A stretch of 64,000 bases of DNA from Gracilaria domingensis (lineage: Eukaryota > Rhodophyta > Florideophyceae > Gracilariales > Gracilariaceae), in NCBI GenBank assembly GCA_022539475.1, contig VCMS01000112.1:1-64000 (forward strand). Direction: 5' to 3'. Below, piece by piece: positions 20,210-30,056 of this stretch; positions within the stretch are counted from its first letter, which is position 1; every line of letters begins with the position of its first letter. The notes below the pieces were generated by a model, which was given only the letters and a program-made list of their open reading frames with translations, was not told where the DNA came from and ran no database searches. The position numbers were made by a program, and so were the translations under genes.

Positions 20210-20833
20210 CTAACGGATGGCGTTGAGCGCGGTGAGATCGTCGTCCGAGTCGGATAGGCTGAAGTTTCCAAAGTACAAGTCGATTGCATTCGGATACACG
20301 TGCTGCTTGAACAACTCGCCCAAGTGCGAACTGTCCCTGGTGTCGTTGACCAGCCACGCGCAGAAGCCCGACAGCGGCGGATCGGGCACGAGCCAGGTCG
20401 GCTGCTGATTGACGACGACGCGCCCGCTCTGCTCCGAGTACACGTAGCGCTTTCGCAGGTAGCGATCGCTAAAGTAGTCGTTGCGCGCAAACTCAAACTC
20501 GATCTCAAACTGCGCGTCGGCGTGCTGGTGCAGCGTGACGTGCAGCAGGCTGCGCAGAATGCGGCTGTCCTCGGCGGTGACGAGCAGCATGAACGCGGGG
20601 TGACTGAGCAGCACGGTGAGCCAGAAGTGGGTGACGTTGGCGGTCAGCTTGCGGCGGCGCTCGTACAGCGACGACAGCTCGTGGTACGGCTGCTCGGCGG
20701 GCGCGAGCGCAAACTTGAGGTTGTGGCGGATGGTGGACGCGATGGACTCGTTGAGCAGCAGCAGCTCCGTGTCGACGGGCGTGGCCTCGCCGTCGCTCTC
20801 GGCGCGCGAAAGCGGCGACGACGAGCGCGACAT
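20210..20833 (-). CDS. NAP/SET-family histone chaperone, 207 aa
   Basis: NAP/SET proteins carry H2A-H2B dimers and act in nucleosome assembly. The central domain is recognisable by RRRKLTANVTHFWLTVLLSH, matching the SET signature (pnFW-T--L--HP). The acidic earmuff-type segment FEIEFEFARNDYFSDRYLRKRY follows, then the C-terminal GELFKQHVYPNAIDLYFGN (human SET: GEVIKDDIWPNPLQYY). At 207 aa it is shorter than most and lacks the long acidic tail, having only SDSDDD. The first ATG gives MSRSSSPLS; an Arg-rich open extension upstream lacks an ATG and is ignored. It converges with VPS72, another H2A-handling gene, with 20 bp between stops. Confidence 0.88.
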   Translation of the reverse strand: MSRSSSPLSRAESDGEATPVDTELLLLNESIASTIRHNLKFALAPAEQPYHELSSLYERRRKLTANVTHFWLTVLLSHPAFMLLVTAEDSRILRSLLHVTLHQHADAQFEIEFEFARNDYFSDRYLRKRYVYSEQSGRVVVNQQPTWLVPDPPLSGFCAWLVNDTRDSSHLGELFKQHVYPNAIDLYFGNFSLSDSDDDLTALNAIR

Positions 20834-21052
20834 GACGACGGGACGGGCGCGCAACGGCCGGGCGGCCAGTGCACCGCGCGTGCGGCGCGGCGGCGGCGCG
20901 CGCGCAAAGCGCCGCCTTAAAACGGCGCGCGTCGCGCGCCGCACGCCGCGCGCTGACGCCACCAGACGCGCGCGCCGCGTGCGCCACCGGCCGCGCGGCG
21001 CGGCCGCAGCGGCGCTGCGCGCGGCGCGGCGCCACGTGTGCGCGCGGCGCGC

Positions 21053-22414
21053 TCAGCGCGGCGCGAAACCCACGGCGCGCACGGCGTGCGGCAGCGCGAG
21101 CGCCCAGTGCTGCCAGCACAGCGCGCCCTGCGCGAACACGGCCCACGGCGGGCGCAGCGGGCCGTCGGCCGACAGCTCGGCGGTGGCGCCGTCGACCAAC
21201 GTGCCCTGCGCGAACGTCACCGCGTCGCCGTAGCCGGCCGACGCGCCGGCCGTCGCCAGCGTGCCGCTGTCCACCGCGCCGCTGCGCTGCACCGCCTGGC
21301 AGAACGCCTGCACGCGCGCCGCGCTGCCCAGCCTCACGCCGCGCACGAAGCTGTTCTGCGCGCGCGCCGGCAGCACGTCGTAGCCCAGCTGGCTGAGCGT
21401 CTCCGCGATCAGCGCGCTGGCCTTGAGCGACTGCCCGACGCTGCTGGGCGCCATGAACAGCCCCTGCGCCATCGTCTTGGTCAGACCCAGCGCCGCGCCC
21501 GTTTGCACGCCCGGCGCGTACAGCCGGCAGCGTGCCTGCTCCACCAGCTGCTTGCGCCCGACGACGTAGCCGCCGCTGGGCGTGATTCCGCCCCCGATTC
21601 CCTTGATCAGCGAGCCGGCCGCCAAGTCTGCCCCGATGCGTTCGTCCGTTGCTTCTGTGTCTTCGCACAGTTCGCTGAAGCAGTTGTCCACCACCACCAC
21701 CACGTCGCGCTTGAGCTGCTTCACCAGCTTCACGATGCGCGCCACGTCGTCGTTGCACACCGGCTGCCTCCAGCTGTACCCGAACGACTTTTGAACGAAC
21801 ACCACTTTGGTGCGATCATTCATTTTCTCTGCGATGCCGTCAAAGTTCACCCTGCCTTGCTTCAGCTCCACCTCACTGTACGAGATGCCAAAGTCGCGCA
21901 GGCTTCCGTTGCCGTGTCCGCGCAGTCCAACCACTTCTTCCAGCGTGTCGTACACCCTGCCCGTCACGCTCAGCATCTCGTCGCCGGGGCGCAACACCCC
22001 AAACAGCGCTGCAGCAATCGCATGCGTCCCGGAAACAAATTGAATGCGAACCAGTCCACTCTCCGCCCCAAACACGCTTGCATAAATGTTATCCATCACT
22101 TGCACCCCGTGGTCCGCGTGCCCGTATCCATCTGCACTTGTGAAATGCGTCTGGCTCAGTCGATGTTCCTGCATCGCTTTAAGCACCTTTTCAAACGTTC
22201 GTTGTGTGTGCCTATCAATGCTTCGGAATCGTGTGTACGCCCGCTCGCATGCTTCGTCTACAATTTGTTGTGCTTGTTGCGTGCTAATGCTTGGTGTTGC
22301 TACCTTTGTTCTGCCGCTTGATTTTACGGCGCACATGGTCCAACAGACACATCGCTCCATCATGCCTTTCCTGTCAGAACTCCAGATCTTGTTTGCTTGA
22401 AACTCTCGCTTCAT
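21053..22414 (-). CDS. PLP-dependent Met gamma-lyase-like / aluminium-resistance family protein
   Basis: The protein closely follows the bacterial YnbB/Alum_res family (fold type I PLP enzymes related to cystathionine and methionine gamma-lyases). Conserved blocks are FVSGTHAIAAALFGVLRPGD (about 126-145), VYDTLEEVVGLRG, VVVVVDNCFSEL with the PLP-contacting Asp, and GADLAAGSLIKGIGGGITPSGGY, where Lys271 is the expected Schiff-base lysine. The C-terminal IELSADGP-type motif reads AELSADGPLRPPW. Catalytic residues look intact. The family is common in Firmicutes and cyanobacteria, so a plastid-endosymbiont or transferred origin is likely. The N-terminal 40 residues (first ATG 22414) are not part of the bacterial domain and may be a transit peptide. 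Substrate is unknown. Confidence 0.88.
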   Translation of the reverse strand: MKREFQANKIWSSDRKGMMERCVCWTMCAVKSSGRTKVATPSISTQQAQQIVDEACERAYTRFRSIDRHTQRTFEKVLKAMQEHRLSQTHFTSADGYGHADHGVQVMDNIYASVFGAESGLVRIQFVSGTHAIAAALFGVLRPGDEMLSVTGRVYDTLEEVVGLRGHGNGSLRDFGISYSEVELKQGRVNFDGIAEKMNDRTKVVFVQKSFGYSWRQPVCNDDVARIVKLVKQLKRDVVVVVDNCFSELCEDTEATDERIGADLAAGSLIKGIGGGITPSGGYVVGRKQLVEQARCRLYAPGVQTGAALGLTKTMAQGLFMAPSSVGQSLKASALIAETLSQLGYDVLPARAQNSFVRGVRLGSAARVQAFCQAVQRSGAVDSGTLATAGASAGYGDAVTFAQGTLVDGATAELSADGPLRPPWAVFAQGALCWQHWALALPHAVRAVGFAPR

Positions 22415-23248
22415 CGAGTGTTTCAGCTCACCGCTTTGTACACTAGCTTCCACGCAGTCCTGTAAAATTGCGAATCGTTCGCAATCAAACGCTTGATCCC
22501 CTTAGCGCTGCACGTCCAAATGCATTAGGCTTATCTCTTGCTAAACCGTTCCGCTGCCATGCTTCCTGCAGTTCTGAATCGGTCGTTCTCGATGCGGATA
22601 TGAGATGATGCGAGAGCCGTGTGCAAGCGTACGACAGGCTCGAGCTCTCAATCGTAGCAGGTCCGTGAATTACTAGTTCTGTGCACGTGTGCACCTATCA
22701 TTCGCCGATCATCTGCTTACCGCCCCGCCCCTGTCGACGAACATCTTCGTCATCCACAAGCGAGACTTCAGCCCTCCTCCTATGAGGCAGGCAGTTCCTT
22801 ACATTCGGGCACGTGTTTCAAATCATGTCTGCTGTTTTCTTATCAACTAAATTCAGGTCGTTGTGATGTCAGGACGAACGCGGCAGTCTCTTGTGTTCAT
22901 CAAACACTTCACTCCGTACGACAACCACAAAACAATTTTTGAATCAATTCTGGGCTGCGTGGGAGAGAGTGCGTCAGAACCCAAGTCTTTTTGTTTTGTT
23001 ATTTGCTTGTAACTAACTTGACCTGTCAGGTCTGAGACGGGACCGGTGACAACTCTTCTGCGCCATCCGTCGATCCTAAATGTCAGTCGATTAAGTAGAA
23101 CTCCTCAAAAGCTTTATCTTCATACATTAATAATTCCGGTCCGGGGCACTCTCAAGGAGTTGTAGAGAAAGGATACCCATAAGAGTCAAGTTGCAACCAC
23201 ACCACTCCGCGAGCTCCCCTTACATTGCTTCTTGCCGAAGTGCGAGTT
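22415..23248. other. Divergent promoter region, no gene seen
   Basis: This lies between the minus-strand PLP gene and the plus-strand sulfotransferase, so it should carry both promoters. No TATA-like element stands out. No open frame has coding features. Confidence 0.6.
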
Positions 23249-24634
23249 ATGAAATCCTGCATGCGTTTGCTTGGCTTTATTCTTTCTACCTCCATCGTAC
23301 TCGCGCTGTTCGCCGTGACGTACGAAAGTGAGTATTGGTCGTTATGGGGCGTTCTACGAAAGTCCTCTCCCTCGGTTACCAACATCGCCGAAGCTGCTCC
23401 GATTCCGGGAGACGCAGTGGATGAAAGCAGTGGTTTGGCATCTGAGGATGTTTCAACAGACGTTGTACGGGATGCAGAAGTAGAGCAAGGATCAGCCGAA
23501 GATGAACAAGAGCAACAAGAACCTCCAACAGAAGAGGTGCAGAAAGACAATTATTCACCGGAAATAGCTTCGACGGAGACGACAAGGGAGGAACAAAAGG
23601 AAGAACCTCAGGAAGAACGTGAAGAAGAACCACAACAAGAACCAAAAGGAGAACTCAAGACGGAAGTTGAGGAGAAGCTATTGGAGAACGAAAGCAAGGA
23701 TCTACCAACGGAATCCAAATCATCAAATCAGTCCCCTGAAGAAAAGCAAAACACACACATGTTTGATCCCGAAGACAAGCCCGAGTATCACACCAAAAAC
23801 GAACGGCGTTCCCGAGCAAAGTCGTTTCTGGTAGTGTTCATGGGTCATTCCGGTAGTACGGCCTTCATCACCGAGCTTCGAACGCATTCCGAATTTCTAG
23901 TAGAGAAACTTGAACCCGTTGACCATCACGAATACCATCGCGACACCGATCTGGCTTACGAGTACGCCAAAGAACTTATGGATCGAGGGATTGCACAGGG
24001 TAAGATTCCGGGATTCAAGATAAGACCTTACCATATTCTGAACAAGCCCGAGCTGTGGAAAAAGTTTGTGAAGGACTATGATTGCCGCGTGATATGGCAA
24101 TACAGGGAGAATATCATGAAGCAGGCAATTGGAGAGTATCGCAACCGGTACTTGAATGATACCTCGGTGGTCGAAGGTCTTTCGACAAACGAAAAACTAT
24201 GCGCCCCTGGATCCGATCAGAAATGCACATTCCACATCGAAGACATGAAGTTCCTGCACAATTTGATGAACGCGATGTCGGGTAGTGACGAGCTGCTCGC
24301 CAGTGCAGTTCGCACTTTGGAGAGACACGAGGACATGAGTATTGTCAAGTACGAGGACTACCTGTACAGGAGGGACCGTACCATGAGGGAAACGTTTGAC
24401 TTCTTAGGGGTGGACTGGCAGGAAACGGCGGCTCAGAGACAGAAGGCTAGTCCGGATAATCTTTGCAGGATGGTGAAGAATTTCCAGGAGTTGTGTGATC
24501 GCTTCTTGCCGTGCCAGCTGTGGAGACCGTACTTGTACGACGATGTGAACGACTGCCGATGTAAACCAGGGGATTGGAGGAAGTTTGACGCATCTTTCTG
24601 CAAAAGAAGCGCATGGCACCAGGACAGCAACTAG
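23249..24634 (+). CDS. Type II membrane (Golgi) sulfotransferase, 461 aa
   Basis: Likely transfers sulfate from PAPS to a carbohydrate in the Golgi lumen. Architecture: short cytosolic N-terminus, signal anchor (LLGFILSTSIVLALFAV, residues about 7-25), a Glu/Lys/Gln-rich stem of about 150 residues, then the catalytic domain from about 190. The 5'-phosphosulfate-binding loop is FLVVFMGHSGSTAFITEL. A 3'-phosphate-binding segment is VIWQYRENIMKQAIGEYR, with Arg and Gln positions as in carbohydrate sulfotransferases. Eight or so cysteines in the C-terminal 120 residues suggest disulfides (CRCKPGDW near the end). Red algae make sulfated galactans, which fits. The start is the first in-frame ATG directly before the anchor. 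The acceptor sugar cannot be read from sequence. Confidence 0.82.
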   Translation: MKSCMRLLGFILSTSIVLALFAVTYESEYWSLWGVLRKSSPSVTNIAEAAPIPGDAVDESSGLASEDVSTDVVRDAEVEQGSAEDEQEQQEPPTEEVQKDNYSPEIASTETTREEQKEEPQEEREEEPQQEPKGELKTEVEEKLLENESKDLPTESKSSNQSPEEKQNTHMFDPEDKPEYHTKNERRSRAKSFLVVFMGHSGSTAFITELRTHSEFLVEKLEPVDHHEYHRDTDLAYEYAKELMDRGIAQGKIPGFKIRPYHILNKPELWKKFVKDYDCRVIWQYRENIMKQAIGEYRNRYLNDTSVVEGLSTNEKLCAPGSDQKCTFHIEDMKFLHNLMNAMSGSDELLASAVRTLERHEDMSIVKYEDYLYRRDRTMRETFDFLGVDWQETAAQRQKASPDNLCRMVKNFQELCDRFLPCQLWRPYLYDDVNDCRCKPGDWRKFDASFCKRSAWHQDSN

Positions 24635-25159
24635 TGAAGAGGTCCTAACTGAGAAGATTAGAGTGGAGCAGCGAAGGGAAGAGTGGAACGGGGGACACCG
24701 ACAGGTGAGTACGCTGCAGACAGAGTACGCTGTGTATCTAATGTTAGTTACTTTTCGTCGATGGAGATAAAGTTAGATTTGTCCGACGGCAAACGCCGCT
24801 TTGAAAGCGCTCTCCGTTTAGTAACAGCAAACCAGTTTCGCACACGTTTGCAACGAAACACGCTGGTCAACCGCCCTGAATGTAAACCGAGCAAACCCAT
24901 CACCGTCACCACGGAAAACGCCCTGCTCACGCCCCTGACACGTCCCACCCCCTGCCTTCCACCACGTTTTGCTTTCCTCCGCGCCGATCACCTCGTTCGC
25001 CACCCCTGACTATGAGCTCGTCGTTTCGACGGACTGATCCATGATCCTCACAAAGCCAGCGACCGGCCCCATCTTCGCCTAGAGCTCGTCGCGCCGTTTC
25101 CTTACCCACCCTCGTTCCCGTCTAGAGTCTAGTCTGGAGCGAACCACCCGTCCCGACCG
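24635..25159. other. Intergenic region before CSN4
   Basis: Sulfotransferase 3' end and CSN4 promoter or leader. No supported gene; overlapping short frames on both strands are random. Confidence 0.6.
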
Positions 25160-26545
25160 ATGGCAGAACCCAATGTGCCTATGGCACAAGTTCAGCATGC
25201 AAACGACAGTATAGCGCAACATCCCTCAACACCCCCCCCGTCGACCACCGCAAACGCTACAATGACCCCTACTCATCTTGAACAGCCGCCACCGACCGCC
25301 AACGCCCGAAACGAGACCATGGCCTCGCCCATGGAGCAAGAGAAGGAACGCCGTATCCTCAAACATCTCGAAAAACTTGCAGAACCACCTACCGCATCCG
25401 CGTACGATTCGTTTGTACAAAGCGCCATCGACGACAATGACGTGCTGCGAATCACCGTGCTTGCGGCGTTTTTGTACACAACTTCACTTCCGCTTCCCAC
25501 CGCACGTTCCGTGTACTCTTCGATGGCCACTTTGGTTTTAATCCTTCCGCCAGCCCGTTTTGAACAGTTCATGGTCGCTCTTCTCTCCGTTCATCGCTCT
25601 GTTGCGCGTTCGTTCGCCTACGAAGCAACCTTACTTCCCCTCAGAGAGCGTCTTGCAAAGGAGTATGAAACGCGCGGCGATTTTGGCCGTGCTCTTGAGG
25701 TTCTCAACTGCGTCGATACCGAAGCGCTTCCAAGTCTTTCCGAATCCGCCTTGCTTCGATTCAATCTTCGCATCGCAAAGCTGTTCGCTGCAGCCGGCGA
25801 CATCGCAGGAGCAGAGCGTTGTTTAAGTCGTGCTGCTTCACAACTAGCAAATTGTACAGATGATTCGCTACGGCTTCAACATCGCGCCATTCACTCTCGT
25901 CTGCTAGATGCTAAGGGACGCTTTGTTGACGCTTCTATCAAGTACTACTCTCTCTCGCAAGTGGCGGAAGCTGAGCAGTACATGGACGCCATGTCAGACG
26001 CATCTCCCGCGTTGGTAAGCGCTGTCACATGTGCCATTTTGGCGCCAGCTGGACCTCGGCGATCGAGGGTGCTTGCGGTTTTATACAATGACGAGCGTTC
26101 GCGCACTCTGGAGTTGTTTCCACTATTGGAGAGTATCCATATGGGTAGATTACTACGGCAGGATCAAATCGAAAGGTTCAGACCTACTTTGCAACCGCAC
26201 CAGGTTGAGGCGCTACCAGACGGCGATACGGTGCTGGATCGCGCTGTGATGGAACATAACATGCTCGCAACGAGCCGACTATACCAAAGCATTGGCTTCA
26301 ACGAGCTAGGGGAGTTGCTTGGAGTGAGTGCTGCCAAGGCTGAAACCACGGCGGCACACATGATCTACGAGGATCGAATGAAGGCTACGATAGATCAAGT
26401 TGAAGGAAGACTACAGTTTGCGTCGACATCAAGTTCGATTGAGCGCTGGGATTCGTATATAGCGTCACTTAGCACAGCGATAGATGACTGTGTTGAAGCG
26501 ATCATTAACAACTTTCCACAGTTTGCAAAGCACCTGGAGACATGA
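25160..26545 (+). CDS. CSN4: COP9 signalosome subunit 4
   Basis: CSN4 is a PCI-domain scaffold of the COP9 signalosome, which removes Nedd8 from cullins. The C-terminal half matches CSN4 closely: LVSAVTCAILAPAGPRRSRV (human EALTCAILASAGQQRSRM), LYNDERS, LPDGDTVLDRAVMEHNMLAT (human DGSSILDRAVIEHNLLSA), FNELGELLGVSAAKAE, and MIYEDRMKATIDQVEGRLQF, the winged-helix end of the PCI domain. The final helix ends in PQFAKHLET. The first 55 residues are Pro/Thr/Asn rich and not part of the family fold. Length 461 versus about 400 in animals and plants is explained by that extension. No intron is needed. Confidence 0.93.
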   Translation: MAEPNVPMAQVQHANDSIAQHPSTPPPSTTANATMTPTHLEQPPPTANARNETMASPMEQEKERRILKHLEKLAEPPTASAYDSFVQSAIDDNDVLRITVLAAFLYTTSLPLPTARSVYSSMATLVLILPPARFEQFMVALLSVHRSVARSFAYEATLLPLRERLAKEYETRGDFGRALEVLNCVDTEALPSLSESALLRFNLRIAKLFAAAGDIAGAERCLSRAASQLANCTDDSLRLQHRAIHSRLLDAKGRFVDASIKYYSLSQVAEAEQYMDAMSDASPALVSAVTCAILAPAGPRRSRVLAVLYNDERSRTLELFPLLESIHMGRLLRQDQIERFRPTLQPHQVEALPDGDTVLDRAVMEHNMLATSRLYQSIGFNELGELLGVSAAKAETTAAHMIYEDRMKATIDQVEGRLQFASTSSSIERWDSYIASLSTAIDDCVEAIINNFPQFAKHLET

Positions 26546-28037
26546 CGTGCAAATGATAAAGGTATCTTTTCAGAGTGCAATGCGTCTGAGGTGTGAACTG
26601 CGGGGCGGTCGATTGCACCAGTCACAATTGATTGACATTATGGAGCAGGCACTATGAAGATGACTTCTTTTGTGGTCGTTCTCGCGCGTCATTGTATCAC
26701 CACCGTTGATTCACCAGTACACACGTAGTAACGAGAGCCTTGATGTCTTTCGAAGACGTGTGGAAAGTGTGCGCTTATTGCTTTTTTCCTCAACGCTCTT
26801 GATTCACGTCCAGATTACGGTATGTCTTGGGTTGTTCGTCGAACACTGCTCATTGTTTACATCGTTTACGTTTCTTCGAGACACAGTTGTGATGAAGCTT
26901 GAGATGGCGAATGCTGAGAGACGCAGTACAAATAATTGTCAACATGAATTTCTCATGAACAGAGCAAGCTACAGGTACTTCAACTAATCAAAGACTTTAT
27001 CCCTATTGCGAAAGAAACGAAGACATGTGAATGAGGAACAGAGCTTCGCATCCGAGTTTGGCTTCTATTGCGCTGTAGAAGTTAGAAATCAAGAGAAAAG
27101 CAAGCGACAAGTACTGCGGAAAAGGGAATAGTGTAAGATGTACAGGTTAGGTTGCTGAAAAACAAGCACACAAAAGGATCAAGTTAGTTGTCCGAAAAAA
27201 CTGTGAAGATGTGCTGTGAGTGTCACGAGACCTCAGATGATAATAGTGTTTGTCGTCCGATCTCGACTTAGTGAGAGTCCGTGAGAGAAACGCTTGAACT
27301 ATATCTTCATCACAGGCGAACGAGAGGAAATGCGGAGCGTCGAGACTTACGTGTGGTGTATCGAGATCGGTGGTTGTAAAACAATTGGTGCAGAAAACTA
27401 TTGACACATCTCAGAGTTGTGCAGGCGGACACTATTGACGAGCAATTGTTTCGCTCTAGTTGAACCGCGACAAAGGCAACCAAAACGGTGGTCGGATCGC
27501 AGGCCCGGCAGCCAAGACATTGTCGTGCCCTCAGAAAACCTATCGAAAACCTATCCCATGTCTTACGCATGTCGATGATGATAGCTACCAAAGGGAGCCT
27601 TATCGGCGAACATTAACGCTGAAGTTGGCTGGCGACGAAAATACTGTACACGTAGTGGTTTCTATCGCGAAATTCCCGCACCGGGTGCAATAACCCGATG
27701 CGCACCGATGCTGACTGTGGCACTACACGCAGACTGCGTGACGCAGCGTAGTCGGGGCAAGCGGCACCAGTGTGCGTTGTTTGTCAGTTCTTCCAAGCCG
27801 ATGATGATGAAGTTGACACGTCCCGTGCTTCGCGCGGCAAGCCAGGCCAGACGCAGCTCAAACGCCGCTCCTTTCCAGTTTTTCTCGCGCGACGTGCATA
27901 TCTCAACCTCGTCCCAGGTGTCGCCCTGCCTGTTTCGTTCCGTCTTCGTCTCCAAACCTATCGTTCAAAGCTACTCTAAGCCATCGCCCCGTCCACGTTG
28001 CATCTGTCCGCTTACCGTTTGACGCAGTGTGCTTTCT
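26546..28037. other. Intergenic region, no gene seen
   Basis: Several frames of 80-105 codons on both strands overlap one another and share no coding signature. The right end is the CDF gene's promoter and leader. Confidence 0.55.
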
Positions 28038-29201
28038 ATGGCCGTGGAAAGCCCGCAAGGCCAGGCCATACCGCCGGTAGAGCTTTCTCAAAAGTCTCAT
28101 CACAGCCATCACTGCGGTCATGAACACCATGAGCACCATGAGCACCATGAGCACCACGAGCACCAGGATGATGATTGCTGCGGCCACAACCATACAGGAT
28201 GGCGTCAATACCTCCCGCATTCCCACTCGCTCGAAACACGCCTTCGCTCCGACACCCAATCGCTCCGGATTGCCTTCGTCATCTTATGCGCCACCTTCGT
28301 ACTTCAGCTCGTCGTCGGCTTCATCGCCAAGTCCTCCGCCCTCATGGTTGAGGCGCTGCACACCGCATTAGACGGGCTCACCGTCGTCATCTCGCTCGTT
28401 TCTGTTCTTATATCGCGTCGCAAAGCCGACATACGCTTTTCATACGGCTACGCACGCGCCGAAGTGCTGTCTGCGTTGCTCAGTGTTATTGCACTCGGTT
28501 TGCTTTGTGTCAAGCTTTTTGCCACGGCCATTCGAAGATTGTGGCGAATCTTGCACGGCGCGCAGATCGTCGTGGATGGAAAATATGTGGTGATTGCAGA
28601 GGCGTTGACGCTGTGTTCCAATATGGCTATGGCGTCGGTGCTTGCGCGAGGCTCGAGTAAACAAAGCCTTAATTTGCGTGCTTTGCGCGCGCATGTGATT
28701 GCCGATTGTATTGAGAACCTCGTCGTGTTGATTGGCGGCTTGTTCATTTGGTCATTTCCTGGTGCTGCCGCTGTGGACCCGATTTTAACCGTTGTCATTG
28801 TCGTTTTGATAGTTTTCATGAACGTGGGCATATGCAGAGAAACGGTTGCGGCGTTGATGCAGGCCGCACCGTCAGGGGTTGTTGAAGGAATTGCTGGGAC
28901 TGTTGTGAAGCTTGACGGCGTCGCTGAAGTGCGGCAATTGCATGTATGGACACTCACGAGCGGCTTTCTCGTAGGAAGCGTTGTCATCTCCGCCGACGTG
29001 GAAGCGGGCGTGAAAGAAGTGAAAAGAAAAGTACAGAAAGTTTTCGAAGAGTATGGAGTGCAGAACGTTACTGTGCAAGTAGATGAGGCTTATGAACTGG
29101 AAGAAGAGAACGACGTTGAGATAATGGCCGGGGAGCACTCAGGTGCGAATCATGGACCCAACGGATATGGGCGCGTTTCTGGTGATGATGAAATTGTATG
29201 A
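28038..29201 (+). CDS. Cation diffusion facilitator (ZnT/MTP-type Zn2+ transporter), 387 aa
   Basis: CDF proteins export Zn2+ (or related metals) from the cytosol in exchange for protons. Six membrane spans are visible between about residues 75 and 270. The metal site is present as HxxxD in TM2 (His108, Asp112 in HTALD) and HxxxD in TM5 (His219, Asp223 in HVIAD), the pairing typical of Zn-selective CDFs. The N-terminus carries a His/Glu repeat (HEHHEHHEHHEHHEH, about 28-42) and HSHS, likely metal buffers; in most ZnTs the His-rich loop is between TM4 and TM5 instead. The cytosolic C-terminal domain has RQLHVWTLTSG, a conserved CDF block. Start is the first ATG (28038). Confidence 0.92.
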   Translation: MAVESPQGQAIPPVELSQKSHHSHHCGHEHHEHHEHHEHHEHQDDDCCGHNHTGWRQYLPHSHSLETRLRSDTQSLRIAFVILCATFVLQLVVGFIAKSSALMVEALHTALDGLTVVISLVSVLISRRKADIRFSYGYARAEVLSALLSVIALGLLCVKLFATAIRRLWRILHGAQIVVDGKYVVIAEALTLCSNMAMASVLARGSSKQSLNLRALRAHVIADCIENLVVLIGGLFIWSFPGAAAVDPILTVVIVVLIVFMNVGICRETVAALMQAAPSGVVEGIAGTVVKLDGVAEVRQLHVWTLTSGFLVGSVVISADVEAGVKEVKRKVQKVFEEYGVQNVTVQVDEAYELEEENDVEIMAGEHSGANHGPNGYGRVSGDDEIV

Positions 29202-30056
29202 CGATGAGTGAAGGCCTTCTCATTCACTGGAATGAGTACGTGAGAGAAGGTTTAGTTAGTAATACACTGGAGTAATTTTGTTGGGTAAGTATGTATCGAG
29301 CACTTCATGCTTCAGTGCATACAGAACATGTGTGTGCGGCTCGAATGGGTTTGGCAGAATACGACATTTTGGTTTTCTGTCTCAAAGGCAAGCTCGAGCT
29401 TGTCTACGATGCTGACGAAGTTGGTAGTGCAATTTTGTGATTACCCGGATTGCAAGGTAGTGCAACTTAAGAGGATTATATGGAGTAAGTTAGTTCGGTT
29501 GCACCCAGTGCAGCTGGGAAACAGAGGGATATCATATCTCATAAGAACGATCAACGTTGACTTGCAGATTGATGCGGGGCTTTGTCTGCTACATTAGTGA
29601 CTGGTGGGGGACACACTACTTGACTAGCAAAGTGCAATGTCTGCGCAACAGCTCTCTCCTCTTGGCGCGTAGCAGCATAAAAGTCTATGATAAAGAACAG
29701 CGCAGAGGGGGTTATTCTTGCAACCTTGGTAGCCCTCATCCTTCAAAGTTTGAAGCGACGACGCAGGAGTTGTCTGAAAATGTGAAGGTATCTGCGCAGC
29801 GACGTGCGCAAAACGACTTGTGGCCACGCGCGCTCTGCGCACAGCGCTCATGACCATTTGGATCTCAAACGCACCCAAAACGCCTCAACGCCCCAACGCC
29901 CGAGATCATTTTGCCCCCACACAAACGCCCCCCGCCCGCCGTCGTCGTTGCCCGCGCCTCCGGCAGTGCTCCCCCTTGTCCTCCCCTGTGCTCCTCGTCG
30001 CCGTCTCCGCCTGCCCCATATCTCCTTCGCGGTTGCTAACAGCTAACTCCCCCATA
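29202..30056. other. Intergenic region before ALB3
   Basis: No separate gene is supported. An in-frame ATG at 29850 could extend the ALB3 protein by 69 residues, but that stretch is Pro/Arg rich and not conserved-looking. Confidence 0.55.

Noticed and set aside
20505-21758. 417-codon Ala/Arg-rich minus-strand frame
   Set aside because: A composition-driven frame overlapping the NAP/SET and PLP genes in another phase.
21038-22321. 427-codon plus-strand frame
   Set aside because: Antisense of the PLP enzyme gene, Arg/Ala/His repetitive, no family features.
21053-22414. Bacterial contamination as source of the PLP gene
   Set aside because: It is flanked within a few hundred bases by NAP/SET and the sulfotransferase, both eukaryotic, and carries an added N-terminus.
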